Below are positions 35,094-46,460 of a stretch of DNA of 64,000 bases, one piece after another. Under the pieces are notes generated by a model that ran no database searches, was not told the origin of the DNA, and was given only the letters and a program-made list of their open reading frames with translations. The position numbers and the translations under genes were made by a program. Position 1 is the stretch's first letter. Every line of letters begins with the position of its first letter. This DNA is from Scenedesmus sp. ARA3 (Eukaryota; Chlorophyta; Chlorophyceae; Sphaeropleales; Scenedesmaceae): NCBI GenBank assembly GCA_004335835.1, contig RWJK01001243.1:190969-254968 (forward strand). Reading direction: 5' to 3'.

Positions 35094-35840
35094 TCACATC
35101 ATGCTGCTGCCTGGCGTGTGAGTGATATCATATGACATTTATGCTAGACGGCTGGTTACTGGTTCAGCCGGTGCCAATGTTGTCGATCATTCATTATTAG
35201 GAAGGTGCTGCCAGTTCGAAAGAGACAGCGCACGCCATGATTGCATTGCCGTCTAGTCCATGCTGATCCACTTGGTGTGCTGTGCTGGGTGCTTGGGTGC
35301 AGGCAGCGCAAGCAGAGCAGACAAGAGGCGGATGGTGGGGCTGCATAAGGAGATGCACATGGACTTGCAGGCACCTCAGTTGTGGCAAGATGTGAAGAAC
35401 AGCTGCTGGCCTGCAGACAGGACACTGTAGCCAAACCTGTGACGTCTGCTGGTCCGCATGCCAGGACCCAACAAGAGCCTACAATAGATGCGCTGTCCTG
35501 CCGAAGTCGAGGCTTAGCAGCAGTGGACCCAAGGATGGCAGGATGTAACGGCCTGTTGTCACTTTTGCAGGGCTCAGGTCTTATATTCCCAGTACATTTA
35601 CCAATGCTCAGCGGCATCAAGGACAATAGTACTCTACTCTGTAACATGAATATTGCTTCGATAGGCTGCCAGTACGGCAGAGGAAGATGATCGGCTATCA
35701 CCCTAGGCACGAGTGCCACAGCGAAAGCCCTTGTTGGCCGTACACATTCAGTAAGCCTCACTTGGCGTTCATTGCACTATTAATTATAGCTTAAAAGCAT
35801 ACGCGTCGGCAGGACCTGCTGTGAGGCACCTGGAGCAACA
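35094..35840. other. Intergenic stretch; possible alternative last exon of the 2H/GGCT gene
   Basis: No independent gene is seen. The stop at 35091-35093 overlaps a donor-like AAGAG/GTGATC. An acceptor at 35301-35302 would extend the protein in phase by a few residues (QRKQSRQEADGGAA) to a TAA at 35346-35348. Confidence 0.35.
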
Positions 35841-38596
35841 ATGGCAGGAGTGGAGCAGGGGGAGTGGCAACCCGAACCAGCTATCTCACACGGCTGGCCG
35901 TTCACGCTGCAGTTGGGAACAGTGGGACTAGGTGAGCATCTAAAGCAATCCACTTGCAACTGGCAAATCGTGGTCCGCTTATTTGCAGCAGCAGGGCTCC
36001 ATGCTGCTGCACACCTGGCAGCAGCAACATCACACTGCCAGGGCCACAACGCTCAGCACAGCAACAACAGCACAACTCACCCGCACGACTTACTCATACG
36101 ATTAGCATGTACATAGTGTCTGGTTAATCGTGCTGTCATGTTGATGCAGGCATTGGAGTTGGGTGCGGTGTTGGCGTTGGCTTTGGCGGGCCTGTCTCTT
36201 TGGGTAAGAAGCTTCTCCCTGCAGCAAATGTCATTGTACGTTGAAGTAAAGCTACTTGATTGCCAGCATCAACTTATACAGCTTCAGGATGCTAAATGGC
36301 TGCTTTCAACTGTGGAACTGCAGTCACGTGCGCAGTCAGCACCTGAGATGACAGGAGATGATGCAAATAACACCAGCAGGCCTGTTGTGACAGACCAGCC
36401 AGCTCTTACAGCAGCCAGCAACTCTAGGCTGCTCAAATAGATTCAGCAGCCCTGCCCTAGTGCTGCTTTTCTGCATGCCACACTGCTGCTGCTGCCAACG
36501 CACCTGCTCCACTGCCACACCACCCAGCCATCCTGCTGCTGCTGCTGGCTGATTTAGCCGCCGTTCCAGTGCTAGGGCAAGCCTCTCAGGGCGTCTCAGC
36601 AGGCCTGAGCAGCCTGAGCAGCATGCCCTCATAGCAGCAACACGTATGCACACACTCACTGCTGATGCTGCTCTGCAACCCCTGCCATCAGCCGCCATCC
36701 CTGTGCTAGGGCAAGCCTCTCAGGGCATCTCAGCAGGCCTGTGAAGCCTTAGCAGCATGCCCTCATACCAGCAACCATATGCACACACTTGCTGCTGCTG
36801 CTGCTGCTGCTGCTGCTGATGCTGATGCTGATGCTGATGCTGCTTCGCTTGCCCTCCTGCTTTGTCACTTTATACTCCCAAAACACAGCCGCCATCCCAG
36901 TGCTAGGCCAAGCCTCTCAAGGCGTCTCAGCAGGCCTAGGAAACCTCAGCACTGCTGTAGGCGGCGCCGGAGCCGCAGCACGCACAGCAGTGCGGCAGCT
37001 GGGCGTAAAAGGCTTGGATGCTGGCTTTGGCTGCGGCGTGGGGCTGGGCTATGGCTTTGGCGCTGGACTGATGTTGAAGCCGAGTGCTGCGCAGCAGCTG
37101 CTGGCTGCTGGGTCGCAAGCAGTAGGTGAGTGGGGTGGGTGCTGACAGTGGTGTTGGGAGAAAATGAAAAGGGATGCTGAAGAAAGTTGGTCACTGACCT
37201 CAGCAGTGCGCACAGCAGCATGCGCAGCAGTGCGGCAGCTGGGCGTGCAGGGACTGTGTGAAAGGCTTGGATGCTGGCTTTGGCTGCGGCGTGGGGCTGG
37301 GCTCTGGCTTTGGGGTTGGACTGCTGTTATGCCTGAGTGCTGCGCAGCAGCTGCTGGCTGCGGGGTCGCAAGCAGTAGGTGAGTGGGTGGGGCCTGGAGG
37401 TTTGAAAAGGGTGCCGAAGGACGTGTGTGTGTGCGTGTGNNNNNNNNNNNNNNNNNNNNNNNNNNNNNNNNNNNNNNNNNNNNNNNNNNNGGGGGGCACG
37501 GCAGTTTGTAGCTACCACTGTAGTTGTTGGGGCAGGTGAGTGGCTGAAGCCGAGTGCTGCGCAGCAGCTGCTGACTGCTGGGTCGCAAGCAGTGGGTGAG
37601 TGGGGCCAGGGCTGAAGATATGAAAATTTTGCCGTAGGACGTGTGTGTGTGGAAGGGGGGCACGGCGGTGGTGCCTACAGCCACCATAGTTGGGGCGGTT
37701 GAATAGCTGAAGCCAAGTGCTGCACAGCAGTGGGGGGTCGCTTGGTCGCAAGTGATGGGTGAGTGGGTGGGCCCTGGAGGTGTGAATGGGCACGGCTAAG
37801 GAATTGCAGTGATAGTAGGGGTGGTTGAGTGGCAGGTGCTGGGGGCGGTTGCTGCTGCAGTTGCTGCAGCACAGGTGTGAACGTCACCAAGTGGAGCGGC
37901 CAAGAGCTGCGGCTTACTGCAGTGCTGTCTTTCTTGGGAGCTGATTAATTAAATGCCTGCATTGCTACGGCAGTGCAACAAACACACAGGACATAGGGCA
38001 GTGGGTGTGGGAAGTGGGCGGTGGGTGTGAGAGTGAGCCTCCTTCCTGACACGAATGCTGTGCACCTGAATGTTTGCTTGCAGGCCAGGTGTCCCATGCA
38101 TTCAGCAGTAGGCTGCAGCAAGCTGGCATCCAACTGCTCGCTAGCCCTGGCCAGCAGCAGCAGCAGCAGCAGCAGCTACACCAACCACTGGACGGCCTCA
38201 ACGGCAGCAGCAGCGGCAGCCCCGTGCAAGATCCGCACTTGCAGCCTATTCGGCAGCTGCAGCAGGGTACAGCAGCGGGTTTCGACCTGAGTGGCATGCT
38301 AGCTGGCACTGCTGGATACAGCAGCAGCAGCACAGCAGGAAGTGCTGCCAAGCTCAGCAGCACAAGCAGCGGTTCAGGTCAGCTAGGGGCGGCTGCCGTC
38401 GGGCAACAGCAGCAGCAGCAACAGCAGCAGCAACAGCAGCAGTCAAGCAGCATGCCCTTGCAGCATCAGCAGCAGGATCAGGATGCAGTTGTGATGCAGA
38501 CGCTTCTGGTGCAGCAGCAGGAGATCAAGCAGTTGCAGAAGCAGAACAGGCAGCTGCGGGCGGCAATTTGCAGGCTTGACCCCAGTGCTGCCGTGT

Positions 38597-38639
<43 letters not shown>

Positions 38640-38706
38640 AGTCAGTAAGCACGTCAGGAGCAAATCCAAAGGTCGTTTCAGCAGTGATGATGTGTGGAGT
38701 GGCTGA
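35841..38706 (+). CDS. Gly-rich GxG-repeat membrane-like protein, function unknown
   Basis: Four exons: 35841-35931, 36150-36203, 36889-37125 and 38084-38706, giving 334 residues with matching phases. Residues 1-30 are a mildly acidic lead (MAGVEQGEWQPEP). Then come two glycine-zipper stretches, GIGVGCGVGVGFGGP and GFGCGVGLGYGFGAGLML, separated by an Ala/Gly helix (VLGQASQGVSAGLGNL). The second half is Gln/Ser low complexity with a short coiled coil (EIKQLQKQNRQLRAAI) and a basic end (KHVRSKSKGRFSSDDVW). The glycine zippers resemble small plant membrane proteins such as TGD5 and the cadmium-induced AS8 type, but this is a compositional likeness only. The last intron contains several echoes of exon 3 and an assembly gap, so its length is uncertain. 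Confidence 0.55.
36555..36742 (+). repeat. Echoes of GxG gene exon 3 5' end
   Basis: Copies at 36555-36605 and 36690-36742 of the start of exon 36889-37125 (AAIPVLGQASQGVSAGL), at a period of roughly 140-200 bp. Confidence 0.9.
37201..37762 (+). repeat. Echoes of GxG gene exon 3 3' end around an assembly gap
   Basis: A long copy at 37201-37385 repeats nearly the last 180 bases of exon 36889-37125 with its GTGAGTG donor. Shorter copies of the final 50-60 bases are at 37540-37602 and 37703-37762. The long copy carries a frame-changing insertion with a stop. Confidence 0.93.
37440..37490. other. Assembly gap (run of N)
   Basis: About 50 N between a GT-rich run and a G run, inside the echo array. 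Its true length is unknown. Confidence 0.99.
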
Positions 38707-38919
38707 CAGCTTGCATGAAGTCCTGGGTCAGGTGGGTTGCAACTTTCATTGAAGTGTAACCGCCCAAACTGAACTGTCATGTCACTTGGTTTACCTTCAT
38801 TGGCAGTCCTTGCAACAGCCTCACAATAATGCAAAAACTCACCCAAACTGATCAAAGGTGAATGGTATAGAGACATGCATTGAAGACACACCAGGAGTCG
38901 AACGGGGGTTGTTGCAGCG

Positions 38920-39352
38920 ATGGCGATGTCTTCCGTTCAGTGGTCTGTGATAGTTGTCGTAGCCGCGATTGGTTTTTACTACGTAGTCGATTCTGAAAGC
39001 TTCGGCAACACGCTCGCTGGATTGCTCAACAAGGTGCGAAAGGCGGACAACCAACCGCTTGTTGTCACTGCTGCTGTGTCACATGCTGCAACGGGTGGCC
39101 CAAGAGTCGCAGTAGCTGAACATTCCACGATGGTCAATAATCAGCAACACCATAAGTTTAGCTTCTGGTTCTAGCATATGCACAGCAGGCAGCCCAGGGC
39201 CATCCTTGGCAATGTATCAGGGCTGCTTTGTCAACCCACATGCATGCAGCAGAGATGTGCTAACACCATGCTGCTTTGCACCACATGCCAGTGACATCTT
39301 GCAAAATCTACCCATGGTGTTCTGTTTGGAGCCAACCCTACTGCTGCCCCTC

Positions 39353-39385
<33 letters not shown>

Positions 39386-39827
39386 TGTACAGGCTGGGGT
39401 AGCAGAGGTGCCAACTGTGCAGCTCTACTACAATGTAACAGTGCGGGACAACTCCGGAAACGAGCAGAACTTTGTGTATGTACACGACGTGGAAGCAGCA
39501 CGCGTCACAGCAGCACTCAGGGACCCCGCCAGCAGAGCAGAGCTCGCAAAGGCAATAACAACCCCGCACATACCAGAGATGCTGGCTGCGCGGGATTGGG
39601 AGTGTGCAGTGTGCAAGAAGCGTGCGGAGATGCTGCTGCTGCACCCCTTGCCAAATCATCTAGCGCTGGACCCGCCACTGTTAAAAGACTTTGGAGGTGT
39701 TGCGGTGTGTGGGGATGGGCACTGCCAGGATCAAGCAGCAGGCATGATGGCCAGCTTGTACAAGCAAGTGGTAGAGGCATCAGGCAGAGAGCTCTCAGAC
39801 TTTGAAGACATCATAGAGGTGTATTAG
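38920..39827 (+). CDS. 182-residue protein with N-terminal membrane anchor and Cys/His cluster, unknown
   Basis: Two exons, 38920-39033 and 39393-39827, giving 182 residues in phase 0. The ATG at 38920 opens a single hydrophobic segment (SVIVVVAAIGFYYVV), suggesting a signal anchor. The second exon encodes a soluble part with a beta-rich stretch (VQLYYNVTVRDNSG), an Ala-rich helix, and WECAVCKKR followed about 40 residues later by VCGDGHCQ. The CxxC and CxxxxC spacing could bind zinc or form disulfides. The tail is acidic (SDFEDIIEVY). I do not recognise the family. The 3' end is duplicated just after the stop. Confidence 0.65.
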
Positions 39828-39852
39828 CTAATAGACATCATAGAGGTGTATT
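39828..39852 (+). repeat. Tandem copy of the stop-codon region of the 182-residue gene
   Basis: The last 21 coding bases including TAG (GACATCATAGAGGTGTATTAG) are repeated about 25 bases downstream, with the copy just past the true stop. Confidence 0.95.
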
Positions 39853-41617
39853 AGCTGATGCACCCTTAGGGCGAGGACCACGCGTGTTTTATTGTTGTTT
39901 CAGCAGCTGCGCAAGGGGGCCAGGAATTGGTTTGGGTATGGAGTGTGGCAGACATGAGAGTGGTTACGTGCAGCAGTTGGTCAGGTGCAAAACTGCATGA
40001 CTCGTCACTGAGCAGTGGCACTGCTTGGAGGAGCAATTGCACAGCGGCAGCAGCAGCAGCAGTGCGACGGCAGTACAGTGGTGCAGCACCTTGCGCGCAT
40101 GCAAAAAGCTCAGTGCTGCTGCACTGTGACAGCAGCGCTGCACGCCGTGGCACAGCTGGTCCTTGGCGGTGTCACCAAAAGAAGGCTTTCCTGCATAGAG
40201 CTTGTAGGAAGTTGCGTCTGGCCAGACGGTGTGCCAGGTCAGCAGGCGGCGTGCCGAGTCAGCAGATGGTGTGCCAGGTCAGCACGCAGTGTGCCAGGTC
40301 AGCCGTCTGAATGCCTGACACCGTGCCGTTTGACACCGCCTGCTGACCTGGTGCACCGTCTGCGGCAGACGGTGTGCCAGGTCAGCAGGCGGTGTCACAT
40401 GGCACGGGGTCAGGCATTCAGACGGTGTGCCAGGTCAGCAGATGATGCATGCTAGCAGCACGGTGTGCGCACGCGCAGCCCGATAGGGTCATGCAGCCGC
40501 CTTCCTGTTGCCATGGTGTGCGCTCTGCGGTGTGTTTGGTGTGGTACTGATCAGTGGCGGTGCCTTGCAGCCAACATCGTGTGCTGCATGATGTTGCAGG
40601 ACACTGCTGAGCACAGCAGCAGCAGCAGCAGCAGCAGCAGCACAGCCAATTGGTGTGAGATACACCATGCTGGCCTGTGCATCCTTGCAATGCATGGTGC
40701 GGCGGCAGACGGGCACACACACACCATTGTGACGCTGTCAGAAGTCATAGACACTGCACTCGCACGAGTTGGGCTTTGGCACAGCATGCATACCCCAAAG
40801 GTATACCAAAGTATGGGACGGACCCACCTCAGGCACACACAGCACAGGCAGGCATACACACCGCACACTGGGCATGATGGAGACGCATGCAGTCTTGTTG
40901 ATGCAGCGTGTTGCTGCTATGCACCATGTTTGTGACTTGCAAAGCTGCACGATGATTGGAGCGGGTGGCACGTTATGTTGAGGCGACTGTTGCTGTGAAG
41001 GGGTGAAGCGCTGTCACTGCTGGCACCATCAGATTGCGCGTTTCGCTTTCTGTGGTGGCTGCACTGCACTGCAGCTGCAGCCGGGGCGTATGGTTAGTGG
41101 CTGGTCTATGCTGCGCACAGCATGAGTCTGCGCGAACTGCACTGTGTTGCCGCCCTTGGGACTGGGGCTAACTAGTAGCTGCAGTTTGACGCAGAGAAGC
41201 AAAGCTTGAGGCCTGCGGAAAGGCTGCATGCAGCCTTGCTGCAGCTGCGGTAACAATCGCAGTAAGCTCGTGCTACCCGAACGTGTGCATCCAAGGTTTG
41301 TCGGCGTGTAATCTCCATGGCAGTGCCATGGACTGCTGCAATTCTGAGCTCCAGCCCAGCCCACACTGTGCTGATCAACACCATGTAATATGACAGCAAC
41401 ACCATGTTCCACAAGTCCAGGAGCAGTACACATTCGTCTTTTACACCTGTTTTGCATGTGCTTGCCTGCTGACCACATCAACAATGGTGCAGCAAACACA
41501 AGCATCTGCAAGTGCGGTGCACAAGCTGTGCAGGCCATCAGTAACATCCACAAAACACCGCCATGTTGGTCCCATGACACTAGCGCTTGCACGCTAACAA
41601 TCACTGCAGCATCTCAG
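39853..41617. other. Intergenic stretch with palindrome and satellite-like repeats, no recognised gene
   Basis: Contains repeats of GGTGTGCCAGGTCAGCA (40227-40300 and 40372-40440), a palindrome (40305-40423) and a CAG tract at about 40614-40641. Open frames lack familiar motifs. The right end is probably the 3' UTR of the OPR gene. Confidence 0.5.
40305..40423. repeat. 119-bp near-perfect palindrome
   Basis: Left arm 40305-40363 and right arm 40365-40423 are reverse complements with few mismatches and a loop of about one base. The arms include the GGTGTGCCAGGTCAGCAGGC unit found in direct orientation on both sides. Confidence 0.9.
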
Positions 41618-41725
41618 CTATCTAGAGGCAGCAGCTGCTGCGCCCCTGCTCTGTGGCATCACTGGCCTGCGTGGCATCTGCGGCCGGGGCAGCAGCAGCA
41701 GCTGGCTACCAGCCGCTGCAGCGCC

Positions 41726-41764
<39 letters not shown>

Positions 41765-42722
41765 ATCGCCATCCCCTTGCTGGCTGCTGCCGCCCTGCCC
41801 TGCTGCTGCTATCTTCTCCTCTGCGTGTGCACCTTGTTTTGTAGCAGTAGCGTGATGCAGTGCAGCATCTGCTGAGGCTGTAGCTGAGGGCTCTGCAGGG
41901 CTGGTCAGAGCCTGCTGCTTTTGGCCTGCTACTGCTGCTGCTGCTGCTAACTGCAGTGCAGCAGCAGCACCATGATCTGGTTGTCTGAGCTGCTCCTGCT
42001 GTCCAGGAGCATCGCCAGCAGCAGGTGATCCATTGCCATTATTTGCAGCAGCCAGCTGTGTTGATCCTGCTGCATCTGCTCCTTGACTGAGCATGGACCC
42101 TGCCTGCTGCTGTTGCTGCTGCTGCACCAGTCCTGCTGCCGGCTGCTGCACTGCAGGTCCAGAGCCAGCTGCTGCTGCTGCTGCTGCAGTAGCAGCTGCC
42201 AGCGCCTCAGCCGCTGCTGCTGTTGCCAGCCCGCCAGCAGCCAGCTGCTGCACCAGCACTGGCACAGGTGCTAAACCCAACCTCTCCAAAGCCCCAACAC
42301 TCTGCAGCAGCTCCTGGCCACTCATCTCCCGCAGGATCTTCTGAACCCTACACCCTACAGCCCCCAGCCACTGAACCCCAGGCTTAACCCGCAGCATCGC
42401 AAGCCCTGTCAGCAACCGCACTAGGGCTTGGGGACTAAGCCCTGCCAGGTTCTTAAGCCCTAAACCCTGTGCTGAGGCGAGCCAGCTGGGCCCGGGGCTG
42501 TAACGCAGCTGCCCAAAACCCCAGACAATGTCTGCAAGCTGCTCAGCTGACATACTGCTCAGGTAGTAGTGTGACTCATCCGCCAAAAGGGCCAGCCAAG
42601 CTGCATTTGGGGCTTGGCCGAAACGCACCAGTGTGCGTAGCGTGCGGGACAGCATGGGGCCGTTCATGAGGTGCATCTTCTCGGCTGTCTGCGCCATGTA
42701 CCTGCAGCAGCAGCAGCAGAAG

Positions 42723-42772
<50 letters not shown>

Positions 42773-43822
42773 GCAGGGCGACGCATTGATTCACAGTAAA
42801 CTTAAGACGATGAAGACAGCCCCCCACATCAAATCACACAGCAAATGCAAACTCTCTGTCAACAGCCCAGGCGCACATCTGCCCAATTTGGGTTTGCTTC
42901 TGACATTCGAAACCGTAGATCCCACCACCTCTGCACCAGCCGCACCTGGCGCAGACCCCACATCACCTCACACAGCCCGGGCACACATTTGCCCCAACCC
43001 CTGCAAGCTAGTTGATACATCAGGTAATACTCAAAATCTAGACCCACCTCAGCACCAGCTCCCGCTCCGGCACCAGCCGCAGCTCACACAGGCCCCACAT
43101 CACCTCACACAGCCCGGGCGCGTTCAGCGTGGCCAGCCGCGCCGACACAGCCGCCAGCGCAGCCGCCGCCCAGGCGGGCGGTGGGCTGGCGCCCGGTGGG
43201 CTGAGGGAGCCGAGTGCTGCCAGTGTGGCTGCCAGCTGCTTGCTGCTGAACGAGGGCAGGCGGGGCTGGGACGCTGCGTAGAACCTGCGGTTGTGGATAG
43301 GATGAATACATGTGGGTGAGTCAGTAGCACACCATGCATGCATTAGGTGTCAATAATCTGGTGGGTTGGGAGCAGGGCAAACTGGTGGTGCACTGGTTTT
43401 GGTCAGACAGAGTAGCGTGCGGGTTATGGTGGGTGGGTGGCGAGCATCCTCCCCACGGACCTCCAGAATAAGTCCCTAGATATGCTTTACGGTAATACGT
43501 TCTCCTAAAAGCTGCTGCAGCACGTAGGCCTGACCCCAACCACAGTCCCACACTCACCGCTCCAGCCACTTGCTGCTAGGCTTGTGCTGCAGCTGCTGCA
43601 GCGCCTCCACCACCAGAGCCATCTCCTGGGGCCCACACTCCCTATCTGGCAGCTGCTGATACACACGAGCCAGAATACTGTCCAGCCAGGCCCCTGGAAG
43701 CTGCTGCAGCTTGAGCTGTGCTGCTGCCCACAGCACTGTGGAGCAGGCCTGGGGGGAGCAGCGCGGCAGCTGCTGCTGCAGGCAGGGCAGGAAGGCCAGC
43801 AGCCACTGGCTGGGAGGCACCT

Positions 43823-43861
<39 letters not shown>

Positions 43862-45664
43862 GCGGCAGGCTGATGGTCGGATCCAAATTGTCGGCAGAAA
43901 GTAAGCCGATGCTGTTATGAGCACATACGCACACAATTACTCCTCAACACAGGCAACCACACAAATGCCTACACAGATCCTGAAATTGCAGCTGTGGCAT
44001 GCCCCCATGTGATAGGCGCAGGCCTCACCTTGCGCAGCCGTGCATGTGTCCACAGCATGTTTGCCAGCGCCTGGCTGCTGAGCATGCTGTTTTCACACAC
44101 CGACTGCTGACAGCTGCTGCCGGACACCTTCCAGCAAGCCGCACGCGCCCACAAGTTGTCGTCTTCACACAAAAAGCAATTGAGGCATTGAGGCATGCCT
44201 CTTTTGCTCCTTGCACAGATATCACCTTGCGCAGCCGCGCGTGCGCTCGCAGCATGTTTGCAAGCGCCCGGCCGTTGAGCATGCGATACACCAACGCACA
44301 AAGCACACATCAGGCATGCTTCTTTTGCTCCTTGCACCGGCCTCACCTTGCGCAGCCGTGCATGTGCCCACAGCATGTTTGCCAGCGCCTGGCTGCTGAG
44401 CATGCAACGCATCAACACACATACGCACATCAAAAGCATGCCTCTGTTTCTCCTCACTTTGCGCAGCCGCGCATGTGCCCACAGCATGTTTGCCAGCGCC
44501 TGGCTGCTGGCCGCCTCGATGCAGCGCCCCGAGGCGGCCCAGAAGCAGCCCCACCAGGCCTCAGGCAGCTTCACACCAAGCACTGCAAAGCTGTACACGC
44601 TCAGCGACAGGTCCTGCAAGGAACATTCCAGTAACAAGACAATGTAACAATGTAGTACTTGGACATCATGATCCTGTTGTACCAGCATCAACTGACAGCG
44701 ACACCAGCCCGCAGCTGCTGCAATACCACATGCTGGCTGCAGCACGTGCTATAGGCCTATGGGCACATGCATGCTGCAGTGTGTCCACTACCAACACAGG
44801 TTGACGCGAACAGATAGACAAACAGATAGGTTCAACTGCGCACCTGCGGGGATGCTTTGGGCAGCAGCGCCTGGCTGGCGGTTATGATGCAGCCCAGCTG
44901 CTCACGGGATGGGCAGTAGCCCAGCTTGGCCAGGGACCTGCAACAACGGGGCAGACAACTAACATGTTACAAAATGTCATACAACAACAGTATGGTAAAT
45001 GTCGTGGTTGAATGGCTGGAGTGTTGAAGGCACATGTGATGGGCAGTTACCCAGCTTGGCGAGGGACCTGCAACGACTACGCAGGGCAGTTACATGGTAT
45101 ATCTTGTTGCAGAACAGCAGTGTGGCTAAACGGCTGGAATTTGAGATGACTGAGTTGTTGCATGCAACGCGCGAGGCTAAGCGCGGCACGATGCCCCTAC
45201 GTCAACGCCCCGCCACCAGCAGCAGCACTGTATAGCCACATCTGTCATGCACGCTCCTCCTCCACAACCGCTTTTAGCACTCCAGTTGCACATCACCGTA
45301 ACGTACTACGTTCCTAGTGAGGTTTTTATCATTGATTTATTCTATGATTTGGCCATCAGCCTGACCCACTCACCACAGCAGGTTGGCCATGCCCTGGCTG
45401 CTGAACCCCTGCAGCTGCCCACACGCAGCAGCCAAATAAGCAGCAATCCAGCTGCCTCCAGGCCTCGGCACACCCCCTTCTGCATGCATGGACGCAAGCC
45501 CGTAGCCGAGGTTTGCTAAGCCCTGCGCACTGAACCCTGCCAGCTGCGGTTCTGTGGCGCGGTATAACGCAGCCGCCCAGTCAGCACCCGGGCGCCTCGC
45601 AAGCTTGCCCATCGCCCAGACCATGTTAGCAAAGCCTTGAGGGGTGAAGCCCTGTACGCCTTGA

Positions 45665-45705
<41 letters not shown>

Positions 45706-46429
45706 ATCCTGCTGCTGTGCCGAATCCCCTGCTTGCCGCCGCCGGCCGCGCTTGCGCTGCTGCTGCTGCTGCATTGCCGCCTGGCTGGCCAGGAAGAACT
45801 CGGACCACCAGCGGCGGCTGGGTTTAGCAAGGCTCCAGGGTTCTGCGCGAGCCACTGAGTGCACCAGCATGGCCAGCTGCATGGGGCTGAACTCCTCCAT
45901 GAGGCTAGCTGACACGTGCAGCAGGTCACCCCACAGCCCCTGAAGCAGCAGCAGCAGCAGCATCTCAGACGCACACGTCACAGTCCAGCAGCTGCCCATC
46001 CGGTCCCTATAACATGTTATGTGACATGTTACATGATGTGTTATGTGTGCTCACCTGTGCCCGCAGGTTTGGGTCTCAGCCGCCCAGCTTGGCTGCTGCA
46101 TGCAGCAAGCTGGCCACGCCGTGTGCATCGAAGTCCAGCAGCTGGCCCTCAAACTCCTCTATAACATGTTATGTAACATGTTAGTTTGTGCTCACCTGTG
46201 CCCGCAGGTTTGGGTCGCAGCCGCCTAACTTAGCAGCAGCGTGCAGCAGGCTGGCCACACCCCGCGCATCAAAGTCCAGCAGCTGGCCCTCCAGCTGCTT
46301 ACGCAGCTGCTTGTAGCACACCTTGACCTGGCGGGTGCAGCAGCAGCAACAAGGGAGGCAGCAAGCATGAGGAATGTGTAGATTACTGAATATGCAGCTG
46401 CTTGCGCAGCTGCTTGTAGCACACCTTGC

Positions 46430-46460
<31 letters not shown>

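Noticed and set aside
39231..39501. Minus-strand open frames near the 182-residue gene
   Set aside because: They overlap its second exon in antisense and have no recognised motif, while the plus-strand exons join in phase.
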